NCBI RefSeq assembly: GCF_900115495.1
Contig: NZ_FOWR01000008.1
Coordinates: 1 to 64,000, forward strand
Source of the DNA: Enterovibrio norvegicus DSM 15893
GTDB taxonomy: Bacteria > Pseudomonadota > Gammaproteobacteria > Enterobacterales > Vibrionaceae
Reading direction: 5' to 3'
Length of the DNA stretch: 64,000 nucleotides
How positions within the stretch are numbered: the first letter of the stretch is position 1; the number at the start of each line of letters is the position of its first letter. A model generated the notes under the pieces. That model was not told where the DNA came from, searched no databases, and saw only the letters and a program-made list of their open reading frames with translations. Both the position numbers and the translations under genes were made by a program. Positions 7,469 to 16,250 of the stretch are shown here, piece by piece.

Positions 7469-9007
7469 CTACTTTTTGCCGATGCTGTATTCACGCAGTT
7501 TGTTGGCAATCGCGGTATGCGACACACTCAAACGTTTAGCCAGCTTACGCGTCGACGGATAGCTGCGGTACAAGTTGCTCAAAATGCCGGACTCGTAGCG
7601 CTTCATGATGTCATCCAACGAACCGTCCATAGACTCTTCGGTTAAGAAAGCGCTTTGTTCGGTTTCTGGCAGTTGAATGTCTTCTTTAGTTAGCGTGCCA
7701 TCTTCAATTTGCGTGACCGCGCGGAAAAGCACGTTACGCAATTGGCGAATGTTACCGGGCCATGAGTATTGCGACAGAAAATCTGGCACACCCGATTGCA
7801 ATGCTGGGCGCTCTTGACCTAACTCGGCAGAGAATTGGTTCAAGAACAGTTCGGCCAACGGTTGCACATCTGATGGACGCTCACGCAGCGGCGGGACCGT
7901 CAGCGATAACACGTTCAAACGGTAATACAAATCTTCCCTGAACTGCCCTGCTGTGACCAACTCTGACAAGTTCTTCTGCGTTGAGCAGATAACGCGAACA
8001 TCCACTTTAACTTCGTGTTCTTCACCCACGCGACGGAAGGTGCCGTCTTGCATGAAACGCAGTAATTTGATTTGCAGATGCGGGCTCATTTCACCCACTT
8101 CGTACAAGAATACTGTACCGCCATCCGCTTGTTCAAACTGGCCTTTCTTGCCTTCGCGTTCAGGGCCAGGCGCGCAGCCAAACAATTCGGTTTCTGCCGC
8201 ATCGTCAGGCATGGACACACAGTTCACCAACAAGAACGGATGCTCTGCGCGGTGCGAGCGTTGATGACACGCTTTCGCGAGCAGTTCTTTACCCGTGCCC
8301 GTTTCACCTTGGATCAGCAATGGCGCATCCAGCAGTGCAAATTTTTTCGCTTGATTGACCAAGGCGCGGAATTTGCTGGATTGACCAACAAGGTGCTCAA
8401 AACCGTGCTCGCCCGGCGTGCGGTACAAGGTGGTTGGCAGGTGATTCATCGACACTTGTTTTAGCTGCACCACGGCACTGGCTAACACATCATTGTCTTC
8501 ACTGTCGGTAACATAAACGGGCATCACTTCCATCAAGTAATCAATGCCTGTTAACACCACCTGTCGACACACTTGGCTGGCTTTTTCTCGCTCTAACCAA
8601 TGTGCAAAGTTGAAATCAGGGAACAACACATTGGCCGATTCGCCAATGAGGTTTTCATGGTGCGACCCCATCAGCCTAAAAGCAGATTTGTTGGCCATGT
8701 CCACTTTCCCCGTAAGGTTCAGGGAAAAGACGGGGTCGCTCAGGGTTTCTAGCAATGCACGCAGCTCACGATGCTCGCGCTCTGCGGGTAGGAATTGGAT
8801 TTTTCGAACGTCGGTGACGCCACTAATCAGGCGAATTTCAGACATAAGTTGCCTGAACTCATCGAACTCTATCTCGGGGCAGTTAAGGTAAATAATGCCG
8901 ACTTGATCGATTTCAATACCACGGAGGTCGATATTACGTCTTGCGAGAATGTCGAGAAGTTCGCGGGTTAATCCAAGTCGATCTTCACAATAGACCTGTA
9001 ATCTCAC
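7469..9007 (-). CDS. tyrR: Transcriptional regulator TyrR
   Basis: TyrR controls aromatic amino-acid synthesis and transport, binding TyrR boxes with tyrosine, phenylalanine or tryptophan as cofactor. The 512-aa protein has an N-terminal ACT domain (about 1-70), a PAS domain (about 80-190), a sigma-54-type AAA domain from about 205 with Walker A GETGTGKE at 234-241, and a C-terminal helix-turn-helix (STRKLAKRLSVSHTAIANKL). The GAFTGA loop is absent, as expected for TyrR, which works with sigma-70. Oddly, the Walker B reads VFLYEVGE, where VFLDEVGE is usual, so the acidic residue is Tyr. Synteny ycjX-ycjF-tyrR matches enterobacteria. Confidence 0.95.
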   Translation of the reverse strand: MRLQVYCEDRLGLTRELLDILARRNIDLRGIEIDQVGIIYLNCPEIEFDEFRQLMSEIRLISGVTDVRKIQFLPAEREHRELRALLETLSDPVFSLNLTGKVDMANKSAFRLMGSHHENLIGESANVLFPDFNFAHWLEREKASQVCRQVVLTGIDYLMEVMPVYVTDSEDNDVLASAVVQLKQVSMNHLPTTLYRTPGEHGFEHLVGQSSKFRALVNQAKKFALLDAPLLIQGETGTGKELLAKACHQRSHRAEHPFLLVNCVSMPDDAAETELFGCAPGPEREGKKGQFEQADGGTVFLYEVGEMSPHLQIKLLRFMQDGTFRRVGEEHEVKVDVRVICSTQKNLSELVTAGQFREDLYYRLNVLSLTVPPLRERPSDVQPLAELFLNQFSAELGQERPALQSGVPDFLSQYSWPGNIRQLRNVLFRAVTQIEDGTLTKEDIQLPETEQSAFLTEESMDGSLDDIMKRYESGILSNLYRSYPSTRKLAKRLSVSHTAIANKLREYSIGKK

Positions 9008-9414
9008 GTTGATGTCCTACTTGAAAGTCGAAACACACTGTATGTGTTACTTCTGCGTTCCGACATGTTGATCAGGAAAGAAGCTCGCACTTTCTGGCAC
9101 GTACATTTTTTGCGCAAATTAGCGCATGTAAAAAGTGTCAGGAAATGTTGACAGTTTCAGAAGTTTGCGCCCGAACACTGTATGAGTCAAGTGATGTGCT
9201 AGAAAACGTGAGAAAGAAATTTACATGAGGGGAAGGAATGCCTTTTTCGCTGCAAACGCTGACGAAAAAGCGTGCTTTGGCGCGCACGAAGCGAGAAGCG
9301 AGAAGCGAGAAGCGAGAAGCGAGAAGCGAGAAAAGAATACGAAGGGAAAGCGGGAAAGCAAAGAGGGCCGAAGCCCTGTCTGTTTGCGTTCGCTGTTTGC
9401 ACTCGCTGTTTACG
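9008..9414. other. tyrR upstream region with tandem repeats
   Basis: This 407-bp gap between tyrR and ycjF holds the tyrR promoter, the 7-bp array at 9288-9329 and a 13-bp array at 9381-9417. Small frames across the repeats encode only Arg/Glu/Lys-rich or low-complexity peptides, and I do not call them genes. Confidence 0.6.
9288..9329. repeat. Heptanucleotide array GAAGCGA x6
   Basis: Six perfect tandem copies of the 7-bp unit GAAGCGA. Arrays of other 7-bp units occur at 19887-19918 and 43340-43388. All three are intergenic, near gene ends. Confidence 0.95.
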
Positions 9415-9417
9415 TTA
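9381..9417. repeat. 13-bp tandem repeat x3 at the ycjF stop
   Basis: TGTTTGCGTTCGC, TGTTTGCACTCGC and TGTTTACGTTAAC stand in tandem. The last copy contributes the ycjF stop codon (TAA on the minus strand at 9417-9415), so the repeat touches the end of the coding region. Confidence 0.7.
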
Positions 9418-10440
9418 ACCGTTTGATGAACTGCCTTTCGGTGTCAGCTTGCCAAGCAATTGGCGACGCATGTCCGACAGCTTAGGGGCTGGCGCACTCA
9501 AGTAAGGCAGCGGGCGCATCAGTGCCATCGCTTTATAACCCAAACGTGCAGTGAGCAAGCCGACACCCAAGCCTTGTGCCACACGCCCTGACAATCGACC
9601 CGCAAGATCGACGGAAAGCAGATCTGCACCAACATCCGTTAATGCTTCACTCGCGCCCGCAAAGGCCATGTTTGCAAGCACCAAACGCAGCAAGCGAATG
9701 CGAGACCAATAGCCAAGCTCTACGCCATAAATGGTCGCCACTTGTTCTAACAAACGGAAATTACGCCACGCCACCAGCAGCATGTCAGCCAACGCTAACG
9801 GGCTCATGGCAACCATCACCGCGGCTTCGCTGGCGTATTTGGTGACCATTTTTTTCGCGGCGATATCTTGTTCTGTCACGACCATGCTGTCGTAAAGCTC
9901 AAAGACTTCTTTGTCGTTGTGGGTCGCGGCGAGGGAGTTCTGCCAACGATCAAACCCTGCGGTCAGTTCACCGTGGCCTTGATGCGCCAGCTTTTCACAA
10001 ACAGCTTTCGCTTTACCAATGCCATCCGCATCGATGATCGCTTGAACGGTGTCGCGCTCATCTTGGCGGCCTTTTAAGCGACGAAGCGCAAGAAATTCTT
10101 TGCCAAGTGCAGACACGCCCAGCACGGCAAGGCCTGCAACAAAGCCGCTCCAACCGACGGCAAGCCAATCGGCAGTTTGGACTGCGGTAACCACGTTATC
10201 AACGGTTTGCCAACCCACCAACGCCAAGCCAGCAGCCGCTAATGCACGCAAACCCCAGCGCTTTTTACGCGGCGCTAACGTGGCTTCAAGTGCTTGTTCA
10301 GCGTCGCTGTCTTCGTTCACGGTTGTGATGGCGAAATTCGTCGCATCATGATCAAATTGTTGCTGAGCCGTTAATTCAGGCGATGCATCGCTGTCGTCTT
10401 TAGGCTCATCAAACACAATCGCTTTTTTAAATTCAGTCAT
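9415..10440 (-). CDS. ycjF: YcjF family inner-membrane protein (TIGR01620, DUF697)
   Basis: The 341-aa protein has an acidic N-terminal region, two membrane segments at about 85-125 (LRALAAAGLALVGW and LAVGWSGFVAGLAVLGVSAL) and a C-terminal hydrophobic DUF697 region. It lies 8 bp downstream of ycjX and upstream of tyrR, as in enterobacteria, where ycjX and ycjF are PspF/sigma-54 regulon members. Function is unknown beyond envelope-stress association. It almost certainly acts with YcjX at the inner membrane. Confidence 0.92.
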   Translation of the reverse strand: MTEFKKAIVFDEPKDDSDASPELTAQQQFDHDATNFAITTVNEDSDAEQALEATLAPRKKRWGLRALAAAGLALVGWQTVDNVVTAVQTADWLAVGWSGFVAGLAVLGVSALGKEFLALRRLKGRQDERDTVQAIIDADGIGKAKAVCEKLAHQGHGELTAGFDRWQNSLAATHNDKEVFELYDSMVVTEQDIAAKKMVTKYASEAAVMVAMSPLALADMLLVAWRNFRLLEQVATIYGVELGYWSRIRLLRLVLANMAFAGASEALTDVGADLLSVDLAGRLSGRVAQGLGVGLLTARLGYKAMALMRPLPYLSAPAPKLSDMRRQLLGKLTPKGSSSNG

Positions 10441-10448
10441 GTCTTACC

Positions 10449-11843
10449 TTATCTGAGCTTGTCGCCCAGCAAATATTGCAGCGCTTTATCGACACGAATG
10501 TGGGGCAAAGGTTCATCCACATCAGAGGGCATTGGGCGGAATTGGCGGAACTCAAAATGGTTGTTTTGCCAAAACGCATCCCCCGGTAATCGTGCAGGCA
10601 CATCGCCTGGGTACATCAACATCGGCTCGCCGCTTTCCAGCGTGCCTCGCAGTGCTGAAATCGTTTCGCCTTTGTGATCAACCATGCCAGGCTCGGTGGC
10701 TTGAATAGACGCGAGGCTTACGCATTCCATATCAATGCCTTCAAACGCCGCCGACTGCCACGCTTCATGAATCAATTGTTGTAACAAGGACACCAAGTTC
10801 GGGTGCTGCTCCGGCGTGACGTGGTCAGCCTTGGTCGCGGCAAACAAAATCTTATCAATGCGTGGTAAGAACAAGCGGCGGAGCAAACCACTTTTGCCGT
10901 AACGAAAGCTCTGCATCAATTGTTCGAGTGCCAAACGCATATCGTTAAACGACTCTGGCCCCGCATTCAGCGGTTGCAAGGTATCCACCAGCACGATTTG
11001 GCGATCCACTTTCGAAAAATGGTCTTTGTAAAAGCCTTTCACAATGTGCTGGCAGTAATAGTCGTAACGCTGCTTCAAAATGGCATAGTTGCTGTTTGAC
11101 GATGCCGACGCCAGTTGGCTTTCGCTGTATTGCCCGTTTGCCAATGGGAAGAACTGCAACACAGGCGCACCGGCATATTCACCCGGCAGCACAAACCGAC
11201 CCGGTTGCACCCAATGTAAGCCCGCTTCATCTTTGCAGGCATGCAAGTACGAGGTATAGCCTTCTGATAACGCTGCAATGCGCTGCTCATCGGCTTCTGC
11301 CAATGGGTCAAACGCATCCAGCGCTTGAAGCCAATCATCAGCCAGTTCTTTGCGTTTCCCTTTCAAAATGGCGGCTTGCTTACGCGACCATTCATCAAAG
11401 CTCATGCTCAACAACGGCAAATCCAACAACCACTCACCGGGGTAATCCACCACGTCGAGGTATAAGGTGGCGGTTTCTTGCAACAGCTTCATCGCGCCTT
11501 TTTTGGGGCGATAACGGATCGCGAGGCGAATTTCGCTCACGTCTCGCGTCGGCGACGGCCAGGTTGGCGGCTGTGAACGCAATGACTGAATGCCAATGTC
11601 GTAATCAAACGCAGGAATATGAAGCTGAGTTTGCTGAACACGACGCGCACCCAAGACTTGCCCATCTCTGACAGGCTGAAAAAGCGGCATTCTTGGGTTC
11701 GTCGCGCTATGAAGAAGCTGATTGATTACCGACGTAATAAACGCCGTTTTACCCGCCCTTGAAAGGCCAGTAACAGCAAGACGAACATGGCGATCTAAGC
11801 CACGGTTAACCCATTTGTTAACCTGATTTTTAACGGATTTCAT
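10449..11843 (-). CDS. ycjX: YcjX family GTPase-like protein (DUF463)
   Basis: The protein starts MKSVKNQVNKW and is 464 aa. A P-loop GLSRAGKTAF lies near residues 26-35, and LDVVDYPGEWLLDLPLL contains the DxPG-type switch of P-loop NTPases. The family is DUF463, conserved beside ycjF and tyrR. The start is not certain: an AGGAG lies 12 bases before this ATG and 3 bases before an in-frame TTG at 11852. The genes to the right, pspC-pspB-pspA, run in the same direction but are separated by a 175-bp gap with palindromes. Confidence 0.92.
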   Translation of the reverse strand: MKSVKNQVNKWVNRGLDRHVRLAVTGLSRAGKTAFITSVINQLLHSATNPRMPLFQPVRDGQVLGARRVQQTQLHIPAFDYDIGIQSLRSQPPTWPSPTRDVSEIRLAIRYRPKKGAMKLLQETATLYLDVVDYPGEWLLDLPLLSMSFDEWSRKQAAILKGKRKELADDWLQALDAFDPLAEADEQRIAALSEGYTSYLHACKDEAGLHWVQPGRFVLPGEYAGAPVLQFFPLANGQYSESQLASASSNSNYAILKQRYDYYCQHIVKGFYKDHFSKVDRQIVLVDTLQPLNAGPESFNDMRLALEQLMQSFRYGKSGLLRRLFLPRIDKILFAATKADHVTPEQHPNLVSLLQQLIHEAWQSAAFEGIDMECVSLASIQATEPGMVDHKGETISALRGTLESGEPMLMYPGDVPARLPGDAFWQNNHFEFRQFRPMPSDVDEPLPHIRVDKALQYLLGDKLR

Positions 11844-11867
11844 TAAAAGCAATGACTCCTAATAAAC

Positions 11868-11983
11868 ACATACCCAAATCACTTCTGTGTGAAAGCATCT
11901 TCGACCCAACAGGGCTCACGGAAGAGTTTACGCCGAAAGAGGAAACCAAACCGAGAATATGATGAGAAGAAATTTGGGTATGT
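11868..11983. repeat. Inverted-repeat-bounded element, TATACCCAA family
   Basis: ACATACCCAAAT at 11868-11879 and its exact complement ATTTGGGTATGT at 11972-11983 bound about 92 bp without a reading frame. This looks like a longer relative of the palindromes at 7218 and 62465 and could be a miniature non-autonomous element. Confidence 0.5.
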
Positions 11984-12002
11984 CCCCCGCATGATGCGGG
12001 GG
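11984..12002. repeat. GC palindrome downstream of pspC
   Basis: CCCCCGCAT and ATGCGGGGG are perfect complements around a single G, directly beside the element at 11868-11983 and just after the pspC stop. No T run follows on the minus strand, so a terminator role is uncertain. Confidence 0.5.
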
Positions 12003-12018
12003 AATGAGAGGAATGTGC

Positions 12019-12405
12019 TTATAGCTGTTTAAACTTACGGTTTAAGTCAAACTCTGAAGACGTTACGTACGCCTCCATTTTTGCCACATCTTGCTCCATC
12101 TCTTTCATTTCGCTGTCGATATCAACCAACAAATCGTTCGCTGTTTTACCTTGTTGCCAAGGTTTTTGCTTCACTTGGTGATCACGCATGTGTTGCGTCT
12201 GCTGCACTTCTTCCGGTGGCATTTTTTCGAGTATCAGCATTGCTGCGAGATACGCCACCAACACAAAGAAGCCCATGCCGATAAGAAATGCTGTCACGGT
12301 GAGTATCCTCACTAACCATATTTCAACACCAAAGTAATCGGCGACGCCTGCACAAACACCACCGATTTTCCCGTTGACGGGATCACGATACAGCGTTTTG
12401 CTCAT
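12019..12405 (-). CDS. pspC: Phage-shock protein C, PspC
   Basis: PspC is an inner-membrane protein that, with PspB, senses membrane damage and draws PspA away from PspF. The 128-aa protein opens with the PspC domain signature YRDPVNGKIGGVCAGVADYFG and WLVRI, followed by a membrane helix (AFLIGMGFFVLVAYLAAMLIL, about 39-59) and a charged cytoplasmic or periplasmic tail. The start overlaps the pspB stop by one base (TAATG). Confidence 0.95.
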   Translation of the reverse strand: MSKTLYRDPVNGKIGGVCAGVADYFGVEIWLVRILTVTAFLIGMGFFVLVAYLAAMLILEKMPPEEVQQTQHMRDHQVKQKPWQQGKTANDLLVDIDSEMKEMEQDVAKMEAYVTSSEFDLNRKFKQL

Positions 12406-12632
12406 TATTTGTGTCTCCAGTTTGGGGCTTCTTCATCAAGAATGCGCTCTAGGGAATGGATACGGTCTTGCAGTGACTCTGCGCGATCTGCCAACGCTTG
12501 TAACTGTGCGAATTCATCACCACTCAAACCCTGACCAACCTGACGCTTACTGCGATAATGGAGCCATAACCAGATGGGTGCAACGAATACTAGAAACACC
12601 ACCAGTGGGATTGATAGAAACGCCATTGACAT
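12405..12632 (-). CDS. pspB: Phage-shock protein B, PspB
   Basis: The 75-aa protein has one N-terminal membrane helix (FLSIPLVVFLVFVAPIWLWLH, residues 4-24) and a C-terminal coiled coil (ALADRAESLQDRIHSLERIL), the usual PspB layout. It lies between pspA and pspC and is read with them. Together with PspC it signals envelope stress to PspA. Confidence 0.95.
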   Translation of the reverse strand: MSMAFLSIPLVVFLVFVAPIWLWLHYRSKRQVGQGLSGDEFAQLQALADRAESLQDRIHSLERILDEEAPNWRHK

Positions 12633-12659
12633 GCTTTCTCCTTACCTAAGCAGGTATAA

Positions 12660-13325
12660 TTATTCTTTGTCTTTCAGCTCTGCTTTCATGCGAGCCAGTT
12701 CTTTTTCGATGTCGTCTTGCGCTTGAAGATCCGCAAACTCGTCTTCCAAACGTTTGCCTTTACCTATGCTGAGGCTGTCGGCTTCTGCTTCAAGCTCATC
12801 AATGCGGCGCTCGTACTGTTCGAATTTTGCCATTGCTTCATCAGTACGGCCAGTGTCCAACTGACGGCGAACATCAAGACGATTGCCCGCCGCTTCACGA
12901 CGCATCACCAAGGCTTTTTGACGCGCACGGGTTTCTGTCAGTTTGGTTTCGAGTTCCGCGACTTCGTTTCCGAGTTTTCCAATGGTTTCTTCAACCAAGT
13001 TGTACTCTTCTTTTAGCGTCAGCAAAATATCATGCACTTTTTGCTTTTCAATCAGTGCTGCGCGCGCCAAATCTTCACGAGATTTTTGCAGTGCCAGTGT
13101 CGCCTTCTCTTGCCAGTCGTGCATTTGACGTTCAATGCTATCGACTTTACGCGCTAACTCTTTTTTGTCAGCAAGAGCACGTGCTGATGAAGTACGCACT
13201 TCAACCAAGGTGTCTTCCATTTCCTGAATAATCAGGCGAACCATTTTTTGTGGATCTTCTGCTTTATCAAGCAGCGAATTTACGTTTGCATTCACGATAT
13301 CTGCAAAGCGAGAAAAAATACCCAT
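12660..13325 (-). CDS. pspA: Phage-shock protein A, PspA
   Basis: PspA is a peripheral membrane protein of the ESCRT-III-like IM30/Vipp1 family. It stabilises damaged inner membrane and, when idle, inhibits PspF. The 221-aa protein has the amphipathic N-terminal helix [21 protein letters not shown] and the [10 protein letters not shown] stretch, followed by a long continuous coiled coil to the end. It is the first gene of pspABC, behind a sigma-54 promoter at 13397-13414. Confidence 0.96.
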   Translation of the reverse strand: MGIFSRFADIVNANVNSLLDKAEDPQKMVRLIIQEMEDTLVEVRTSSARALADKKELARKVDSIERQMHDWQEKATLALQKSREDLARAALIEKQKVHDILLTLKEEYNLVEETIGKLGNEVAELETKLTETRARQKALVMRREAAGNRLDVRRQLDTGRTDEAMAKFEQYERRIDELEAEADSLSIGKGKRLEDEFADLQAQDDIEKELARMKAELKDKE

Positions 13326-13396
13326 TGTGATGCTCCTTTTACAATCGCGCTGAGTGCGCTATCAGGTGACGAGGTAATCCTCATATGCCTTACCTA

Positions 13397-13414
13397 TATC
13401 AAAGTGCGTGCCAA
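13397..13414 (-). promoter_or_regulatory. Sigma-54 promoter of pspABC
   Basis: Read on the minus strand, TTGGCACGCACTTTGATA is nearly identical to the E. coli pspA -24/-12 element (TTGGCACG with TTG at -12). It lies about 70 bp before pspA. PspF sites are expected between it and the divergent pspF gene. Confidence 0.85.
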
Positions 13415-13511
13415 CTTTTATAATCATTAAATATCAGTCAGTTAACATCTTATGTGCATTTTATGCCAATCCGCGTATGATGAAATAAACTAACAGTTGG
13501 TAAATTTAACC

Positions 13512-14516
13512 ATGCAAAAGCCTGACAACCTGATTGGTGAATCCGACCACTTCCTTTCTGTGCTCGATCACGTCTCCCGCATTGCGCCTCTCAACCGCCC
13601 GCTTTTGATTTTGGGTGAACGAGGCACGGGGAAAGAGCTTATCGCGAAACGCCTGCATTATTTGTCACGTCGTTGGGATGGCCCCTTGGTGAGCTTAAAT
13701 TGTGCAGCGCTCAGTGATGGATTGATCGATTCAGAATTGTTCGGCCATGAAGCGGGATCGTTCAGTGGCGCAAAAGGCCGTCACAAAGGGCGCTTTGAGC
13801 GTGCGGAAGGCGGCACCTTGTTTTTGGATGAGCTCGCCACCTCTCCGCTTGGCGTGCAAGAGAAATTACTGCGCGTGATCGAATACGGCGAGTACGAGCG
13901 CGTGGGCGGCAGCGATATTCTGAATGCCGATGTCAGGCTGATCTGCGCCACCAATGAAGATTTGCCACGCTTAGCTGAAGAAGGAAAGTTTCGCGCTGAC
14001 TTACTCGACCGCTTGGCGTTTGACGTGATTCACCTTCCGCCTTTGCGTGAGCGCCATGGTGATATTTTGCTGCTGGCGGAGTATTACGCGCTGAAAATGT
14101 GCCGTGAACTGGGGTACGGCTACTTTGCGGGCTTTACCAAAGAAGCAGAAAAAACCTTAAACACCTACCACTGGCCGGGTAACGTGCGTGAGCTAAAAAA
14201 CGTGGTCGAACGGGCGATTTATCGCCATGACGATGAAAATTCTCCGGTTGATACCATTCACCTAGACCCCTTCATCGCGCCTTGGCAGACCCTTGTTGCG
14301 GATGAGAAAGAAGCGTCTTCACCTGCCTTTTCGCTGCCAATGGATTTGCGCCAATGGCAGCAGGCGCAAGAAAAAGAAATTGTTGAATTTGCGATGACAC
14401 AAGCCAAGTACAACCAAAGACGCGCCGCAGAGCAACTCGGGTTAAGCTACCATCAAGTAAGGGGATTATTGCGAAAGTACAATCTGGTTGGCGATGAAAA
14501 AGAGGAATCTGAATAG
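13512..14516 (+). CDS. pspF: Sigma-54 activator PspF
   Basis: PspF is a bacterial enhancer-binding protein without a receiver domain that activates the psp promoter by ATP-driven remodelling of sigma-54 polymerase; PspA inhibits it. Walker A is GERGTGKE near residue 40, Walker B is LFLDELA, and the helix-turn-helix is at the C-terminus (NQRRAAEQLGLSYHQVRGLL). The sigma-54-contacting loop reads GSFSGA where GAFTGA is the rule. The ATG at 13512 gives 334 aa; a TTG five codons earlier is possible. It is divergent from pspA, as in E. coli. Confidence 0.95.
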   Translation: MQKPDNLIGESDHFLSVLDHVSRIAPLNRPLLILGERGTGKELIAKRLHYLSRRWDGPLVSLNCAALSDGLIDSELFGHEAGSFSGAKGRHKGRFERAEGGTLFLDELATSPLGVQEKLLRVIEYGEYERVGGSDILNADVRLICATNEDLPRLAEEGKFRADLLDRLAFDVIHLPPLRERHGDILLLAEYYALKMCRELGYGYFAGFTKEAEKTLNTYHWPGNVRELKNVVERAIYRHDDENSPVDTIHLDPFIAPWQTLVADEKEASSPAFSLPMDLRQWQQAQEKEIVEFAMTQAKYNQRRAAEQLGLSYHQVRGLLRKYNLVGDEKEESE

Positions 14517-14627
14517 AATCGCCGCCATATGTCCTGATTTTTAACCGATATTCATACGGCTACTTGGTGACAAGCGCGCTAAAGTGGTAAATTGTCTCAC
14601 TTAACTTTATTACGTATTCATTGGCTT

Positions 14628-16247
14628 ATGAGAGCACTAAGCCGCTTGCTATTGGCAAGCGTAACCATTCTCCTTTTGGCAGGATGCGAAGATCCGTTCT
14701 CAGACAATTCAGTTCGCAACCGCGGCTTTATTTACTGTGGTCCGGGTCAACCCAACACATTCAACCCACAGTTGACCGATGGTGGGCTGACAGCGGATGC
14801 GCTTTCAAGTCAGATATTTGACCGTCTGCTGCAGCTTGATCCGAAAACGTATCAACCTGTGCCTATGCTTGCGCAAAGCTGGACGGTGAGTCCTGACGGC
14901 AAGGAATACACCTTCTCGCTACGTCGCAGTGCGAAATTCCAAGTCACGGACTGGTTCATTCCCCATCGCGGTGTGAATGCAGAAGACGTGGTGTTCAGTT
15001 TCAATCGTTTGATTGACTCGGATCACCCGTTCCACGAGGTGTCTGGCGGTGAATACCCGTGGTTCGATAGTATGGATTTTTCCGGCCTTGTCGAACGGGT
15101 TGAAGCCCTCGATGATTACACTGTTAAGTTCACCCTCTCTCGCCCTGATGTGTCGTTCCTTTCTACGCTAGCCACCACTTACGCTGTTGTGCATTCTGCG
15201 GAATACGCTGAAAAGTTGCGCCGCGAAGATACACTTTCGCGCATCGACACACACCCCGTTGGCTCTGGTGCCTTCTACCTTGATGAATACAAGCCCCAGC
15301 AAATCATTCGCTTGAAACGCCATTGGGGTTACTGGAACGGCGCAGCCCCCATGGAGCAGGTGGTGTATGACGTCAGTATTCGCGGAACGGGTACATTGGC
15401 AAAATTGGTCACACGTGAGTGTGATGTGCTGTCATCCCCCATCGCCAGCCAGCTTTCTGTTATCGAAAAAGATCCTGATTTTATTCTCTCTTCACAAACC
15501 GGCATGAACGTGGCGTTTCTGTCGCTCAATACGCGACACCCTGCGCTGTCTGAGCTTGAAGTCAGACAAGCCATTAGCTTGGCAATCAATCGTGAAGCGC
15601 TGATCCAATCCGTGTATTACGGCACAGGCACGCCAGCAACGGGCATGTTGCCACCTATGTCTTGGGCGTATAACGAGAAAACACAAACCTATTTCGACCC
15701 TCAACTCGCCATTGGTTTAATGGCAAAAGCAGGGTATCGCCATGGCTTTAGTGTGAACCTTCTTGTGCCGCTTACCCCAAAACCTTACAACCCAAGTCCG
15801 CGTAAAACCGCTGAGTTGATTCAATCGAATTTAAAGGCAATTGGCATCACGGTGAAGCTGATTGCTCAAGAAGACGTCAACCGTAAGCAATTAAGGGAAG
15901 ATTTAGACAGTTTAGATATGGTGCTAACGGGCTGGATTGCCGATAATGGCGACCCTGATAACTTTCTGCGTCCACTACTTACATGCAACGCTAAATTTAC
16001 CGGATGGAATTTATCGAACTGGTGTAACCGCTATTTTGACCGTTTCCTCGACGCTGCCATTGCGACTGATGTGCGCGCCGACCGTCGCGATCTTTATCTG
16101 CAAGCGCAAGGGATTTTGCGCGAACGCATGCCAATTATCCCTCTTGCCCACGGTGTTCATTATCAAGCGAGAAACGCCACACTGCAGGGTATTACGCTTA
16201 GTCCTTTCGGAGATAAATCTTTTGCAAACGTGTCTAGGAGCCGCTGA
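14628..16247 (+). CDS. sapA: Peptide-type ABC transporter substrate-binding protein SapA
   Basis: SapA is the periplasmic binding protein of the Sap system (SBP family 5), linked to antimicrobial-peptide resistance in some pathogens. The chosen ATG at 14628 starts a lipoprotein signal MRALSRLLLASV with lipobox LLAGC at about residue 20. An upstream frame from 14592 would bury this signal. The family 5 signature is around GGLTADALSSQIFDRLLQLD. Length is 539 aa. It is the first gene of sapABCDF, with sapB starting 3 bp after its stop. Unlike enteric SapA it appears to be lipid-anchored. Confidence 0.92.
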   Translation: MRALSRLLLASVTILLLAGCEDPFSDNSVRNRGFIYCGPGQPNTFNPQLTDGGLTADALSSQIFDRLLQLDPKTYQPVPMLAQSWTVSPDGKEYTFSLRRSAKFQVTDWFIPHRGVNAEDVVFSFNRLIDSDHPFHEVSGGEYPWFDSMDFSGLVERVEALDDYTVKFTLSRPDVSFLSTLATTYAVVHSAEYAEKLRREDTLSRIDTHPVGSGAFYLDEYKPQQIIRLKRHWGYWNGAAPMEQVVYDVSIRGTGTLAKLVTRECDVLSSPIASQLSVIEKDPDFILSSQTGMNVAFLSLNTRHPALSELEVRQAISLAINREALIQSVYYGTGTPATGMLPPMSWAYNEKTQTYFDPQLAIGLMAKAGYRHGFSVNLLVPLTPKPYNPSPRKTAELIQSNLKAIGITVKLIAQEDVNRKQLREDLDSLDMVLTGWIADNGDPDNFLRPLLTCNAKFTGWNLSNWCNRYFDRFLDAAIATDVRADRRDLYLQAQGILRERMPIIPLAHGVHYQARNATLQGITLSPFGDKSFANVSRSR

Positions 16248-16250
16248 TCT

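Noticed and set aside
9225..9485. Small Arg/Glu/Lys-rich frames across the 7-bp array
   Set aside because: A GGGGAAGGA precedes one ATG, but the peptide comes mostly from the GAAGCGA repeat and overlaps the ycjF end; no sign of a real protein.
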